DNA from: Takakia lepidozioides
Lineage: Eukaryota; Streptophyta; Takakiopsida; Takakiales; Takakiaceae
Length of the DNA: 64,000 nucleotides
Direction: 5' to 3'
Assembly: GCA_030704615.1 (NCBI GenBank)
Contig: CM060732.1
Coordinates: 12,896,001-12,960,000, forward strand
This document shows positions 9,514 through 21,209 of the stretch, in pieces; positions within the stretch are counted from its first letter, which is position 1, and the number at the start of each line of letters is the position of its first letter. The position numbers and the translations under genes were made by a program. Under the pieces are notes generated by a model. That model was not told the origin of the DNA. It searched no databases and worked only from the letters and a program-made list of their open reading frames with translations.

Positions 9514-12500
9514 GATGTTCCATGATTTAATTTTAGCATTATTGATAGCATATTTAACATATTCAGTATTGCTTAGTAAATCAGCTACACATATGTCTTT
9601 TCAGATGCAATTATTTTATAGTTTGATGTGTGTACTTAAAATTAGATTTTTTCAATTAATTAATTAATGGTTTACCAATTTGAGATTAAATCAACTAAAC
9701 GGTAAAATAGATCTAATTTGTTTGTTATATTATTATTATTATTTTGACAAAAACAAATTGTAAATGTAAGTCAATGTACTAAAGAACATGGACATGTTGT
9801 TTTCACAGTGCCAAAATCTACATGAGATGTTCTTAACACTAGAATTGAATATACTTATACAAGAATGTAGTTTAGACGAAGACTTTTATCAAATGGTGTC
9901 ATTTAATCCCTAAATATGTTATTTTTCCATTTGCAAGGTGGACACCTATGAGTGACCATAACCAGGGCAACAGAGTTGCCAACCCAATGTTTTTCCAATG
10001 ACTTCAAAGTTCTTAGATATCCAAATAATTGGTGGACCCAAGTAAGTACCCATTTCTTTATAGATAGATTGGGGGTGTGTTGACCATGACAATGATCAGT
10101 GACATCCAACATACATGTTGTGCACCTAAACATCGTGCCACAACGTACATCAAATGAAACAAAATATAACGGTATAATATCCTAATTAGCTAGAAATAAC
10201 TATTTCTAGCGAACCATGACTAAAACCATGACACACACCTATGTGAATTTGAACCCACGACAACTGGAATCCACCTCCACGCCGGCACCCTAGGAACCCC
10301 AGGGTGCCAAGGGGGTACCAAGGGGGTACCATTGATACCACTGCGTCGCATATAGCAGGGGTACTTATTGGATGGAAAATTATATTAGTTGGCTATGGTT
10401 GGTGGGGCTGTCATTGGTATTATTAAGTATATACAAGATGCTTGCTGTGTATTTTGACATATAAATGTGTGAATGTTTGTAATATGTTTGGGTTTGGATT
10501 TATGCATCAAGGGTAGAGGGGACATGAATAATTGAATATTATATGTATTAACATTATGGTTAGTATCCTTAGTACTCTTATTATTTTTGTTACTATTATT
10601 AGTTTCGTTTTTTGGTGTGGATGTAGAGAGAATGAATATTTCCAAGTGCTTAAGATCATGGATAGGACTTTGTTTAAAATTGTTGTATGTTGATGATATA
10701 TATGATGTATTCAATATGGCTAGATATGTGAATGATAATCTGAAGATTATGCCATACGGTTGTATGCATGAGTTTGTTTGTACATATATTGATTTGGCAT
10801 TAGGTCTTATTTTTTGTGACATAATAATGTCGAGTTTGGTTGTGTGGAGTTTTTGGTTATTTATGGTATGCTTATTGTTTGATATAGTTTTATATATTAT
10901 TGGCAATTGGGCGAGGCTTAATTTTGAAAGTGCAGATGATGTTGATATTGATGTTGGATGAAAGTATCCGAAAGTTGGTTTGGGGGGCGAATTAATAAAG
11001 TGAGTATTGGATAGAATAGTGTTCATGAGGGGGCTATTGTTTCATCAGTGAAGGGGGGCTCGTGCAGCATAAGAGCAGTTGGCCTTGCAATATGTAGGGA
11101 CATGTTGTCCAAGCAAATGTAACTGCAGGCCCTTCAAATTAGCAGAGTTCAGTATTTCGATATGAGGTTGTCATATTTGCTGGCAGTAGCAAATAGATGT
11201 GGGGGATGGACTTGGCAGGGGTTAGCAACATGTGCGGAGGTGGGTAATTTTCAGATGTGGATTAACTAAATCGACGCATATATAGTCAGAGATCATAGCG
11301 GCCCTAGAAGCATTGCATGTACAGACTAGATTGTTGATCAGTTCCAAATCATTGTATGTATATGTAAAGTTGCGTGGTGGGAGGGTGTTTTGAAGCGTAA
11401 AACCTTGCGATGTTTGAAGATGGTGTGAGCTACATCGCTCAGCTGGAGAGTATATTGGGAGCTTCAAGAGTTGTCATGGGATGGTCCCTGCCACTTAATT
11501 AGCACTTAGGTGACTACAGCTAACAACATTCAAGATGTCAATTGAAACGGCTGCTTGACGGCTTGGGGATGAAGAGGGTATGTAAGTAAGTATTGAAAAT
11601 AAGTATATACAAACTGGTTACATTGGGGGCTGGCACAAAGGAGCAGCAGTCCTATAGTAAAGCACAGCTGAGAAAGACTTAGATAGTATAGATTTTTACT
11701 TTGTACATACACTCCAAAGCTTCTGTATTGCGGGGGAGCTTTATTGCTACTCATGAGTCATCCGCTTGTGGGGGGTACCAGTAGAGTGGGTGTGCTCATA
11801 GTGTTGAGTTGTAGTTGTCGGGTTACTGGTCTGCCCTGTTGTCGGGTCCTCCGTTGCTGGGGGTTGGTATTTGAAGAGGGCCCATGAGTATGTAGAGAGA
11901 GAAGACTCCGGCCAAAGCCGACATAACTAAGAGCCACTTCGCCTTGCGGCTACTGCCCCCTTTCGGGGGTGGGCCCTATATATAATGCAGGTGTCCAGGG
12001 GACACCAGGGACCATGGGGTGGAGGATACCCAGGGTGCTCCGAAGGGGTACCCTGGGTACCCCAGGGTATGTGGGGTGTTTGTGGGAGTTTAGGGAGCCA
12101 GGAGGGGGTTGGACTCTAGTTTTCGCTTGTTCGTAATGATAGCTGTGAGAGAGCGAAGGGCTGTGAGGTGAATATTTCTAAAGCATTTATGGATAGGGGA
12201 TATCAGGATATGGAAGTTATCGTGTAGTGCCGCTATGCTAGCATTGTGGATACCACCTCGGGTGCCGGTCGTGATTAACAGAGAGGGGGCCGGTATTCCA
12301 GCCCCTACGACGGAGAGCAAGGATAAGTGGGGCATATTTTTGCCGTTTTTCCAGAATAGAGGAGGAGGGGTATCGATCATGGCAATATGTGAATTCGATG
12401 AAATAGATGGTGATATGAGGGGAGGGGGAGGAGGGCGGCTGAGTATTGATGGGTATGCCGTGTACGAGCAGGGCATAGTCTTGTCAGGCAGGTGCAGGGA

Positions 12501-12890
12501 GAGCGTGTGCATAGGCATGAAAGTAACCATGGTGGAACAGTATGGTCTAGAGGTTTACCTTGATAAGTGCCGGCATTGATAAGTGAGAACCAGCGGGTTT
12601 CGAAGCGTTGCATAAGGAGTTTGTGGATGTGCCAGACTGCCTGGTTATGACGGATAATATGCAGTCCATGTATGACCAGGTGGGTACATTGGCTCAAAAG
12701 ATGCGGCCATGTGTCTCTAACCTCGTGAGTGTGTGCAGGGGGATGCTAGAGTGTGAGCCTAGCCACGTGAGCCCAGGAGCCTGGCGTGAACCCAGGACAC
12801 GTGACATGATTTCAGGGAAGATGCGACGTCTATTTCCGTGGAAGAGGATCCATTACCACATAAACACGTCTTCATCCATATTAACCCTAC
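9514..12890. other. No recognisable gene; GGTACC-rich palindromes at two places
   Basis: I found nothing supportable as a gene. Long frames at 10385-11026 (minus) and 12090-12697 (both strands) are low-complexity or overlapping and match no family I know. GGCACCCT/AGGGTGCC (10284-10308) and a near-palindrome around ACCCTGGGTACCCC (about 12045-12065) lie beside repeated GGGGTACC motifs. They may mark the ends of an old element of about 1.8 kb, but no target duplication is visible. Confidence 0.35.
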
Positions 12891-12897
12891 CAGGGTT

Positions 12898-12965
12898 GCA
12901 CACGTCAGTGACGTCACGTCATGTCACGTCGGACCTGACACTGACGCGACCAACGTCACGTCAGT
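12898..12965. repeat. ACGTCAC-rich terminal motif cluster, left
   Basis: ACGTCAC or CACGTC-type words recur about six times in 70 bases, including ACGTCGG and TGACACTGACGCG. The same combination recurs at 23655-23725, and a weaker one at 59770-59830. Its position outside the palindrome arrays suggests the end of a large element. Exact boundaries and target duplication are not resolved. Confidence 0.5.
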
Positions 12966-13119
12966 TTTGCCGAAAAATCAGTAAAACATGAGTTAGGTGA
13001 AAAATATGTCACGTAGGTGGACACGTTGTATTCCAAGCGACACCTTGGCAAGTGAATGAATTGTTTTATAAATTACTCCATCCGCCAATAGTTGAGGTCA
13101 TTTTTAAATCATTATTCTT

Positions 13120-13705
13120 AAATTGGTACGACCTCCAAATAGTGGTGGTCGCAAAATTTATCTTATTTTTTAAGAGTTGCGACCACTAGCAAAGGGGTTG
13201 TCGCAGCATTTTTTGTTTTTTTTAAATAGATGCGACCACCAGCAGGGGTGATCACATTTTTTTCTTTTCTTAAACAGTTGCGACCACCGCTACTGGTGGT
13301 CGCACAATTTTTATTTTATTTGTAATAGGTGCGACCACCATCAGGGGGGTGGTCGCAGATTTTTATTTATTTTTTATAATAAATATTCTCTGTATCCACG
13401 AGTATGGGGGTGGTTGCAGCATTTTTCTTTTTTTTAATAGGTGCGACCACCAGCATGGGGGTGGTCGCAGAAATTTTCTATTTGTTTAATAGATGCGACC
13501 ACCAGCAGGGGGTGGTCGCAACAATTTTTTTATTTATATTTATATTTATTTTTTAAATAATCTCTGTGACCACGAGCATGGGGGTGGTCGCAGCATTTTT
13601 TATTTTTTTTAATAGGTGCGACCACCAGCATGAGGGTGGTCGTGGCAATTTTTTTTTAAAAATAACATGCGACTTCCTCGTGCGATCTGGAGCGGTCGCA
13701 ACATT
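13120..13705. repeat. Palindrome array A, left copy
   Basis: About nine units of a short palindrome are each separated by 25-40 bases of A/T-rich DNA. Each unit is GCGACCACC, a loop, then GGTGGTCGC. In this copy most loops read AGCAGGGG or AGCATGGG. Similar arrays with the complementary loop orientation lie at 16.95-17.79 and 23.04-23.50 kb. Such repeats could be subterminal transposase-binding sites of the neighbouring hAT element; that is inference. Confidence 0.85.
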
Positions 13706-14066
13706 GGATCTAATTCGTCGAGCGTGTGAGGGTTGGAGGCTGGAGGGTATATAAGGTGGTCCCAATGCCCCTCACTTCTTTTGTGGCAAACACATTTGTG
13801 ACGAGTGAATGTTCTTTATTCCTTGAGCAAGAGTTTAAGCCCAAAAGGAGGGTGCGGACCGTTTGCTGTTGTGGCTTCCACCAAAGCCACTGCAGCAAAT
13901 TGTCGAAAAGCACAATACTACATGGTGCATTAATCCACTTGGATTGATGTCGTAGTGCTAGGCCATTGCATTCTGTTCCAACTTCTATTGCTCTTGACAA
14001 ATCTACCAAGTACACTAGTGTTCTTCGTTCAACCTGAAGTCTGTGGTTAGGGTTTTGGGTGTGAGG

Positions 14067-16641
14067 ATGAGGCGGGAATGGATCCATTGGTTCACCATAG
14101 ACCCGCACAAAAAGGATGGTGTTCAATGCAATCTTTGTGCATTGAAGCTGGCGGGTCGCAAAGATCGCATGTTATATCACATCAGCTACAGACATGGGAA
14201 GAATGCAGGGGTTAGTTTGTACCCAAAAGCCTCCATGCGAGTGAAAGCCCACTTTGCCCACTGTGGAGGCAATATCCCACCGTCTCTTGATGTGGCCGCG
14301 GCTTCTGTGCCAAACACTCCAGGTTCGAATCAAACTGTCCCTCAGAGTTGTACCCAGGGGGATTCTTGCGAGGCGTCTGCTGTTCGTGGAGAAGCCGGTG
14401 GACACCCGCCTGCGGGAGAACAATTTTTGGGATCTGTTGACACAAGCGAGAAGAGAAAAGATGCACGTTATCAAGCAGGGTTGTTGACGAGTTACATCGA
14501 TAAAATTGGAGCTGATAAAATTGTCCAAGTGTGCACGGACAATGCATCTAACATGGTTAATATGACCGATATTTTGATGGTACGATATCCCCATCTATAT
14601 TACCAAGGGTGTGCTGCTCATATCTTTGATCTCCTTTTGGAGGATTGGGGAAAAGAATCATGGATGAAACAACTAGTAAAAAGGGCAAAGTCGGTTGTGA
14701 CGTTCATTCGTATACATCACATCCCTCTGGCATTGTTTAGAAAGCATGAACCCCAAATACAGCCTTAGGAACCCAGGTGAAACCCGCTTTGCCACAAACT
14801 TTTTGATGGTGGATCGACTGGTGACTGTGAGGGCGGGTCTGGAGCAGGTGATCATTGACCCTCAATGGGATGCATATGTGGGCACCTTACGCGACTCTCA
14901 TAAGTCCAAGTCTTTGAGCAAAAGTCAGAGGGTCCGCGCAATCATTCGCTCCGACAATTTCTGGGCGAAATGTGCAAATTTTGTGTACATGGTGGAGCCG
15001 GTGTTGATTGCTTTGCGGGAGTTTGATGGAAAACAACCAATAATGGGTAATGCATGGTTGATATTGGAAAACCTTGAGAAACACGTGCAATCCTTGAGGC
15101 GTCCTCCATTTTCTATGGACGATGATTTGGCAGCAAGGACCGAGGATGCATTTTACGACCGCAAACGGATGGTTCGCACGGACTTGCATTATGCGGGGGC
15201 CTTGCTGAATCCATTCTTGCTGGACAATACGGATTTGAGAGACGATGTGGATGCCAAAGCCAGGCTTGTACGGGTCATCATCCAACTTGTGCCCTTGAAC
15301 ATGGCAGAGCGAGCGTTGTCCGAGTATCAGTGTTTCTCGGATCGGCAGATTCTTTCCATGACATGCCGGATCCAAAAGCAATGAACATATTGCCACATGA
15401 ATGGTGGGATCTGATTGGAGCTAGAGCAATAACGTTAGCTCCCATTGCAAAGCGTATTCTTGCTCAAGTGTGCTCTGCCTCGTCCTGTGAGCGGAACTCG
15501 AGCAGTTACTCGTTTGTTCACAACAAGATTCGCAACAGGTTGAATCCTGCCAGGGCTGACAAATTGGTTTATGTCTACACGAATTGTAGGCTACTGCGAG
15601 ATAGGAGAGCAAGTGACGCATTTGCATGGTACGAGAAGAATCTGTTGTCTGAAGAATCTGCCTCAGAGGTCCAATCTATGACACTGACGCCACGAGGGAC
15701 TCCGACTCCGACGGTTGGGATGGGTCCGATGATGTGGGCAATCCTCCAAATGACCCATATGAATTTAATGACAATTATGTTGCAATGCATCCATCCTTCG
15801 ATGACCTAGTTGTTGATGAACTGCGACATGGTGTCATCCCAATTGCGGACCCCTTTCCCCCAGTGGAGCACACTCTCAACAATGAAGTTGAGGTCAACTC
15901 TCCCCCACCACGAGTTCCACGGACTGCGGGAGATATGCAGGTCGAATCGTCGGATGATAACAACCGGCCGTTGTCATTCCTTCACCGACATCGTGCCCCT
16001 GTGAACCATGCTTCATCTCACCCCGCTCCATCTCATGTTTCTATTTCTCAAGCCGGTCCATCCCATGCTGGTCCATCTAGTCTCTCTCCCCCTCATGTAA
16101 TTCCTTCCATCGCTACTCCGATCATGGGAGATGGTTCTTATGTTACGGGACTTCTGCAAATCGAACCATCGGATGACGACGACCGGCCATTGTCGTTTCA
16201 TCTGGCCCGACGACGTCCACAGGTGAACCGTGCTCCCTCGACCCTCGCTGGTCCATCTCATGCCCCTTACTCTCATGTCGGCCCCTCTGATGTACATGCG
16301 AGTAGCCTTCCTCATACGAGACCTGCTCCAAGGCCACCACGAAATCTGGGACAAGCCCAGAAACGGCAGAGAATTGTGCAACCTTTTGTTGGTGACCGAC
16401 CTGTGAACAAGCCTGATACCCTAGATGGTATTCATGATAGGAGTGGAAACCGACCAGAGAGACAACTGAACGTACTCCGATGACGACTACAGGTCGAACG
16501 ACCAGTTGCCTCTGGAAACGAAAGAACAGATGGAGATCATGATTCTAGCACTGATCATGAGAACGGGGGTGAAGTGAGTGGGGACGAAGATTTTGTACTA
16601 GGCGTGAGATCATACCATCGTTGTCGTGCCAGACGGAATTA
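14067..16641 (+). pseudogene. hAT-family transposase, decayed
   Basis: The ATG at 14067 opens a BED-type zinc finger: VQCNLCALKLAGRK and HISYRH give C-x2-C...H-x4-H. Next come RKDARYQAGLLTSYIDKIGA and VCTDNASNM, the segment with the second catalytic Asp of hAT enzymes. The first catalytic Asp region between finger and this segment is missing, so an internal deletion is likely. The frame breaks near 14750 and continues as MNPKYSLRNPGETRFATNFL, then breaks again near 15340. The C-terminal dimerisation part is clear (HEWWDLIGARA, LAPIAKRILAQVCSASSCER, SFVHNKIRNRL). A Pro/Ser-rich tail (15734-16483) holds two diverged copies of a DRPLSF-containing segment and, after another shift, ends near 16641. 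hAT enzymes move elements by cut-and-paste. This copy cannot encode an active enzyme. Confidence 0.85.
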
Positions 16642-16949
16642 GGTACAGTTATAACTTCTGTCACATGATGTATAATATGTTTCCATGGATATCCATGTTT
16701 CAGTTTGGGTACATGTATACGTGTACGGAAATAAAAATGGTGGAATATGTGTACCCAAGAAAGGGTTTGGTGGTTGTGCGTGTGTTTGTATTTCGTCATT
16801 ACCTTTACATTGTTGATTTCCTATTATGGTTTCGAAAGCCACAAAGGTCAGGTGCAGCTCCCAACATTCATCTTCCCCTTCACAAATCCATGGGGAGTCG
16901 ATACATGTGATTTTCATCTGCCTCTCCAAACATACATACAGGTGCAAGG

Positions 16950-17790
16950 GGACCAACCTCCTGGTGGTCGCACCTTTTTTTTTCTTAAACAATTGTGTGA
17001 CCACCAGTAGCGGTCGTCGCAACTGTTAAAATAAAATAAAAATGTTGCGACCACCCCCCCTACTGGTAGTTGCACCTATTTATTGATTTACTGATTACCC
17101 CTGCTGGTGGTCGCAAATTTTTTTATTTTTTTGGGAAACACCTGGGAGCGACAGCTCACAAATCAGGCCCCTTAGTAGTGAGAGGAGAAAATAACCTCTT
17201 TCATTCATGCGCCAAGAGGCGTAGGAATGGGGCACCACACACGAACCCTACCACACCCATCAAGTAGCAAGATTTGACCCCAAAATCGTCCGGGTCGCAC
17301 TCAGTGCACTTAACCAACTGAGCTACTGACTGTTGGTAGATATTAAAAAATCGGAAAATTATGCGACCACCCCCCTGCTGGTGGTCGCATCTATTAAAGA
17401 AAAAGAAAATAGTGCGACCACCAGCAGGTGGTGGTCGCACCTATTTGTTTTAAACAAAAATTTTGCGGCCACCCATCTGCTGGTGGTCGCGCCTATTAAA
17501 AAAAAGAAAAATTATGCGACCACCTCCCTGCTGATTAAAAAATAAAAAAAATCTGCGACCACCCCCCTGCCAGTGGTCGCACCCATTAAAAAAAAAAAAA
17601 ATCTGCGACCACCCCTCTGCTGGTGGTCACACCCATTAAAACATAAACAAATCTGTGACCACCCCCTGGCTGGTGGTCGCACCTATTAAAAAAAATAAAA
17701 ATTCTGCGACCACCCCCCTACTAGTGGTCGCACATAATAAAGAAAAGAAAAAAAGATGCGACCACCTCTGCTGCCGGTCGCAGCTATTAC
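16950..17790. repeat. Palindrome array A, middle copy
   Basis: About a dozen GCGACCACC...GGTGGTCGC units, mostly with loops reading CCCCTGCT, the inverse orientation of the left array. A/T-rich spacers contain runs such as TATTAAAAAAA. The array is interrupted at about 17130-17345 by a tRNA-derived repeat. It lies directly downstream of the hAT pseudogene. Confidence 0.85.
17130..17345 (-). mobile_element. tRNA-derived SINE inserted in the palindrome array
   Basis: The minus strand contains TAGCTCAGTTGGTTAAGTGC (+ 17312-17331), a near-perfect A-box/D-arm, and GGGGTCAAATC about 44 nt downstream as a weakened B-box. The spacing is that of a real tRNA, but the arms do not close into a good cloverleaf. 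The downstream sequence is not tRNA. Palindrome units resume on both sides, so the repeat entered an existing array. Confidence 0.6.
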
Positions 17791-18210
17791 TAGCGTGCGC
17801 AGTCATGATGACAACGCGCGCCCTGAGTGTGGAGGGGGGGCTTATAAAACCTTGGAGGCCATTCTCTCCTTCACTTTTCTCCACACCAGGACTTGGTGGG
17901 CGATGGGATGTTGCATTCCTTGTCATTGAGTCCAAGTGGAGAGGGGTACTATTGGTTGGGTGGGGGGTATTTTGGGCCGTTGGATTTTACGAAATTGATG
18001 TTGAGTACCTCCCGGGAAGCCCTCCTCTAGCACCCACGTTTTTTTCATTGCACATTGCGTCATATCACTTAGAACTGCCGAGGGAGTGACACGTGCCTCT
18101 AGTACTTGGGGAGGATTCATTAGGGAGTAGGATTAGGTACGATTTAGGAGGGTTGGGAGAGCATTTTTCTTAGCAAACACCTGTCGAGTAGGGGTAAGCC
18201 AAAGCCATAA

Positions 18211-18543
18211 ATGGCGGAGGAGGAATACAGAAGAGGTCATCCCAGGGATGACGATAATGAACCTGAACCTCCCAAAAAAAAACCAAAAGAGGCCAGGCGC
18301 GAACTTCGTTGGGACATATACAATGATCCCAACATTCTTGCGGAACCAGGTTGGGAAGTTTGGAAGTTGGGGCAGCGGTGGTCACTTGACGACTGCAGGA
18401 AATTTGTGGACTGGTGTCACATAAATCGTTTGTGGCCCAGAGATAGGCATGATCCACAAACCAAACAAAATCAAGCTAGCTTGCATTCCTGCACCAACCC
18501 GCATTTCCGCCACAGGGCAGAGGAGGTACATACAACATTGTGA
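18211..18543 (+). CDS. Short hypothetical protein inside the composite element
   Basis: A 110-codon frame starts at an ATG in reasonable context. Its N-terminus is acidic (MAEEEYRRG, DDDNEPEP), followed by a basic nuclear-localisation-like patch (PPKKKPKEARR) and a tryptophan-rich part (ELRWDIYNDP, WEVWKLGQRW). I do not recognise the family. It lies between the middle array and long tandem repeats, on the opposite strand to the kinase-like gene. It could be the first exon or remnant of a transposon-borne gene. The biased amino-acid pattern makes it more credible than a random frame, but weakly so. Confidence 0.3.
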   Translation: MAEEEYRRGHPRDDDNEPEPPKKKPKEARRELRWDIYNDPNILAEPGWEVWKLGQRWSLDDCRKFVDWCHINRLWPRDRHDPQTKQNQASLHSCTNPHFRHRAEEVHTTL

Positions 18544-18879
18544 GGTCAACCGCTCATCAACAACAAGGTCCCGTATTTATTTGCGGCCATGTTGTACACA
18601 GAGTTGATTTTATTGCGACCGGTGGATTGGTAAATTGCCACTGCGAGACAGCGTACTAGACTATACATGTTCTCTGATATCCCAGACTTATATATACGTC
18701 AGGGGCAGGACATCATATGGTTCGATGGAAATGACGAGGTCCAAATGAATTATGTTCGCTCCCAAATTTGGCACGCACGTTGCATATGGCTACATTACAC
18801 GCCCCATTCAAAAACTGAATGAAAAAAAAATCGTGAACACGCGAAACACAGTCCAACAGGTCCCAAAGCAATAGCAGAT

Positions 18880-19250
18880 CCAGCGGAATACATTCAACGG
18901 GTGAACGGATGGTTGCCCATCCAAATCATTTTTGTTTGCTTCCAAACTTTGCCAGTACGTTCGAGACACCTTCTCACAGGTCCCGGACTAATATCAGATC
19001 AATCAAAATTCATTCAATGGCTCAACGGATGGTTGGCCATTGAGATGATTTTGGTTCGCTTTGAGACTTGGCAAGTATGTTCAATGTGCCATGGAAGAGG
19101 CCCCAGAGTAATATGAGATCAACCGAAATTCGTTCAATGGGCCGACGGATGGTTGCCCATCCAAATGATTTTCGTTCGCTTTAAGACTTGGCCAGTGTGT
19201 TCAATGTACCCTCTGATAGGTCCCAGTGTAATATGAGATCAATCGTTAAC
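18880..19250. repeat. Tandem repeat of about 123 bp, three units
   Basis: The phrase ACGGATGGTTG(C/G)CCAT with following TTCGCTT and AGGTCCC-type words recurs at about 18905, 19027 and 19147 with few changes. The units lead into a related, more diverged repeat field that continues to 21.06 kb. Confidence 0.8.
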
Positions 19251-21060
19251 GATTAATCATGAATCATCCAACAGGGGAACTGTTGGTTCACCCTTTGAAC
19301 CATTTAACATTGACATCATACTTGTCCAGTAACTTTAAGAGGGCATGTACAAGACACTCGCAAAGTTTCAAATGAATCCAAAATCATTTGGCAGGGGAAT
19401 GATTGGTTCATCCATAGCCAATTTCAGAGGCTGAAATTGCCATTTATGGGGCTCGAATTGCCAATTTCAGGGGCTGAAACTGCCATTCCAGGGGCTTCAA
19501 TTGCCAATTTCAGGGGCTGCACTAGCAATTGTCATTTCACAGGCTACAATTGCAATTTGAGGGGCGGGAATTGTCATTTCAAGGGCTAGAAGTGCAATTT
19601 GAGGGGTTGGAATTAAATTTCAGGGGCTTCAATTGCAATTTGAGGGGTTGGACTTGACAATTTCAAGGGCTCAAATTACAATTTGAGGGGCGGCCGGGGT
19701 TGGTCATTTTAGGGACTGACATTACCAATTTTAAGGCCTTGAATTGCATTTTGAATTGTAATTCAAGGGTTACAATGGGCCATTGGGGAGCTAGAATTAC
19801 CAAAGCAATGACATCCAAAGCAATATAAAATCATTTGATAGCGGAATGACTGGTTCACCCTTTCAACCATTTTTTATTCACGTCATACTCGTCCGGTACT
19901 TGTAGGAGGACATGTGGCTGACACTTGCAAAGCTTCAAAGCAATGTAAAATCATTTGATAGGGGAACAATTGGTTCACCCTTTCAACCATATTTTACTAA
20001 CCTCATACTTGTCTGGTACCTTTAAAATGGCATGTGAAAGACACTTGCAAAGCTTTAAAGCACTCCAAAATCATTTGATATGTTCATGATTGATTCACCA
20101 TTTTAACCATTTTAGATTGATTTGAAACTTGTGAAAGACCTGTAAGAGGGCATGTACAAGACACTTGCAAAGTTTCAAATCAATTTAAAATCATTTGGTA
20201 GGGGGACGATTGGTTCACCCTTTAAACCATTTTAGATTGATGTCATACTTCGTGTAAGAGGGCATGTAGAAGACACTTGCAAAGTTTTGGAGCAATAAAA
20301 TATCATTTCATCGGGGAAGTTTTCGTTCACCCTTTCATCCAATTTTGAACTGAACTGGATTTTTACTAAATAAAATGATTTAGAGGGCATAGGATTGTGG
20401 GGCGCAATGATTTTGTTGTTGGCTTGATTTTGTTCTGTGAGTTGAACCCTCACACCACCACATCCTTGCCAAAAAATGTACAAAAGAAAAATGTTTGGAA
20501 AAAAACGTTCATCCTTTGCTTTATGCTCACTATTGCAGAACTCTCTATGAAGAGTGCATGAAGTTGAAGATAACTTCACCTTGGAGTGCAAATGAGGGAA
20601 TAAAATGTGTTTTGGATGCAGACGATGTCTGTTCATGGTGATATTTTGCATGCAACTCTTCATGTTGTTATCAAGCATATGGCTTCAGAATGGAATTAAA
20701 AACAATTCATGTACAGGCGAAAGGTTGTTTCTCTTTATGAATTTGAATAACCGATTTAAACAACTTTGTTGAAGTTCAACTTTGGTCCATAAGTACGTAC
20801 AAATCACGTACACAAAATTGCAAGCGAAGAAATAATCATTTGCCCCTCGAACGACTCGTTAAACCTTTCAACCAATTTTCAATCATGAATCATTTAATAG
20901 GGGAACTATTGGTTCACCCTTAGAACCATTTTAGATTGACCTCATACTTGTCTGGTAACTTAAAGAGGGCATGTACAACACACTCTTAAAGTTTCAAATC
21001 AATCTAAAATCATTTGGCAGGGGAACGAGTGGTTCACCCATTGACCCGGTGTACACTGTC
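19251..21060. repeat. Diverged repeat field with an inner minisatellite
   Basis: Units of about 120 bp contain AAAATCATTTG, GGTTCACCC, ACCATTTTAGATTGA and CACTTGCAAAG. They recur at roughly 19.25, 19.37, 19.82, 19.94, 20.06, 20.18, 20.29, 20.88 and 21.0 kb. Between 19420 and 19800 lies a separate minisatellite of about 22-25 bp units built on TTTCAGGGGCT and AATTGC. No gene is visible. Confidence 0.75.
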
Positions 21061-21209
21061 ACTCTTCAATATTCGTGGGTGTGGTGCTTGATTATCCCAT
21101 ATGATGGACCCAAGTGCCATGGCCAAGTAACAAACCATTAAAACATTATGGTACGAGACAAACACAATTGAAAACAACATTTATTCAAACATGATGTACA
21201 GTCAGAGGT

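Noticed and set aside
10385-11026. 213-codon minus-strand frame
   Set aside because: Asn/Thr/Ser-rich low complexity caused by a G/T-biased plus strand; no motif, start context or homologue-like pattern.
15775-16381. Minus-strand frames opposite the hAT tail
   Set aside because: Antisense shadows of the Pro/Ser-rich tail of the transposase.
17250-17337. A functional tRNA gene
   Set aside because: The A-box is good but the B-box is weak and acceptor and anticodon arms do not pair; better explained as a SINE.
13120-17790. CRISPR-like regular repeat/spacer pattern
   Set aside because: Repeats are palindromes with variable loops, spacers are all A/T-rich and similar, lengths vary, and the context is eukaryotic with introns and hAT genes. 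No cas gene is present.
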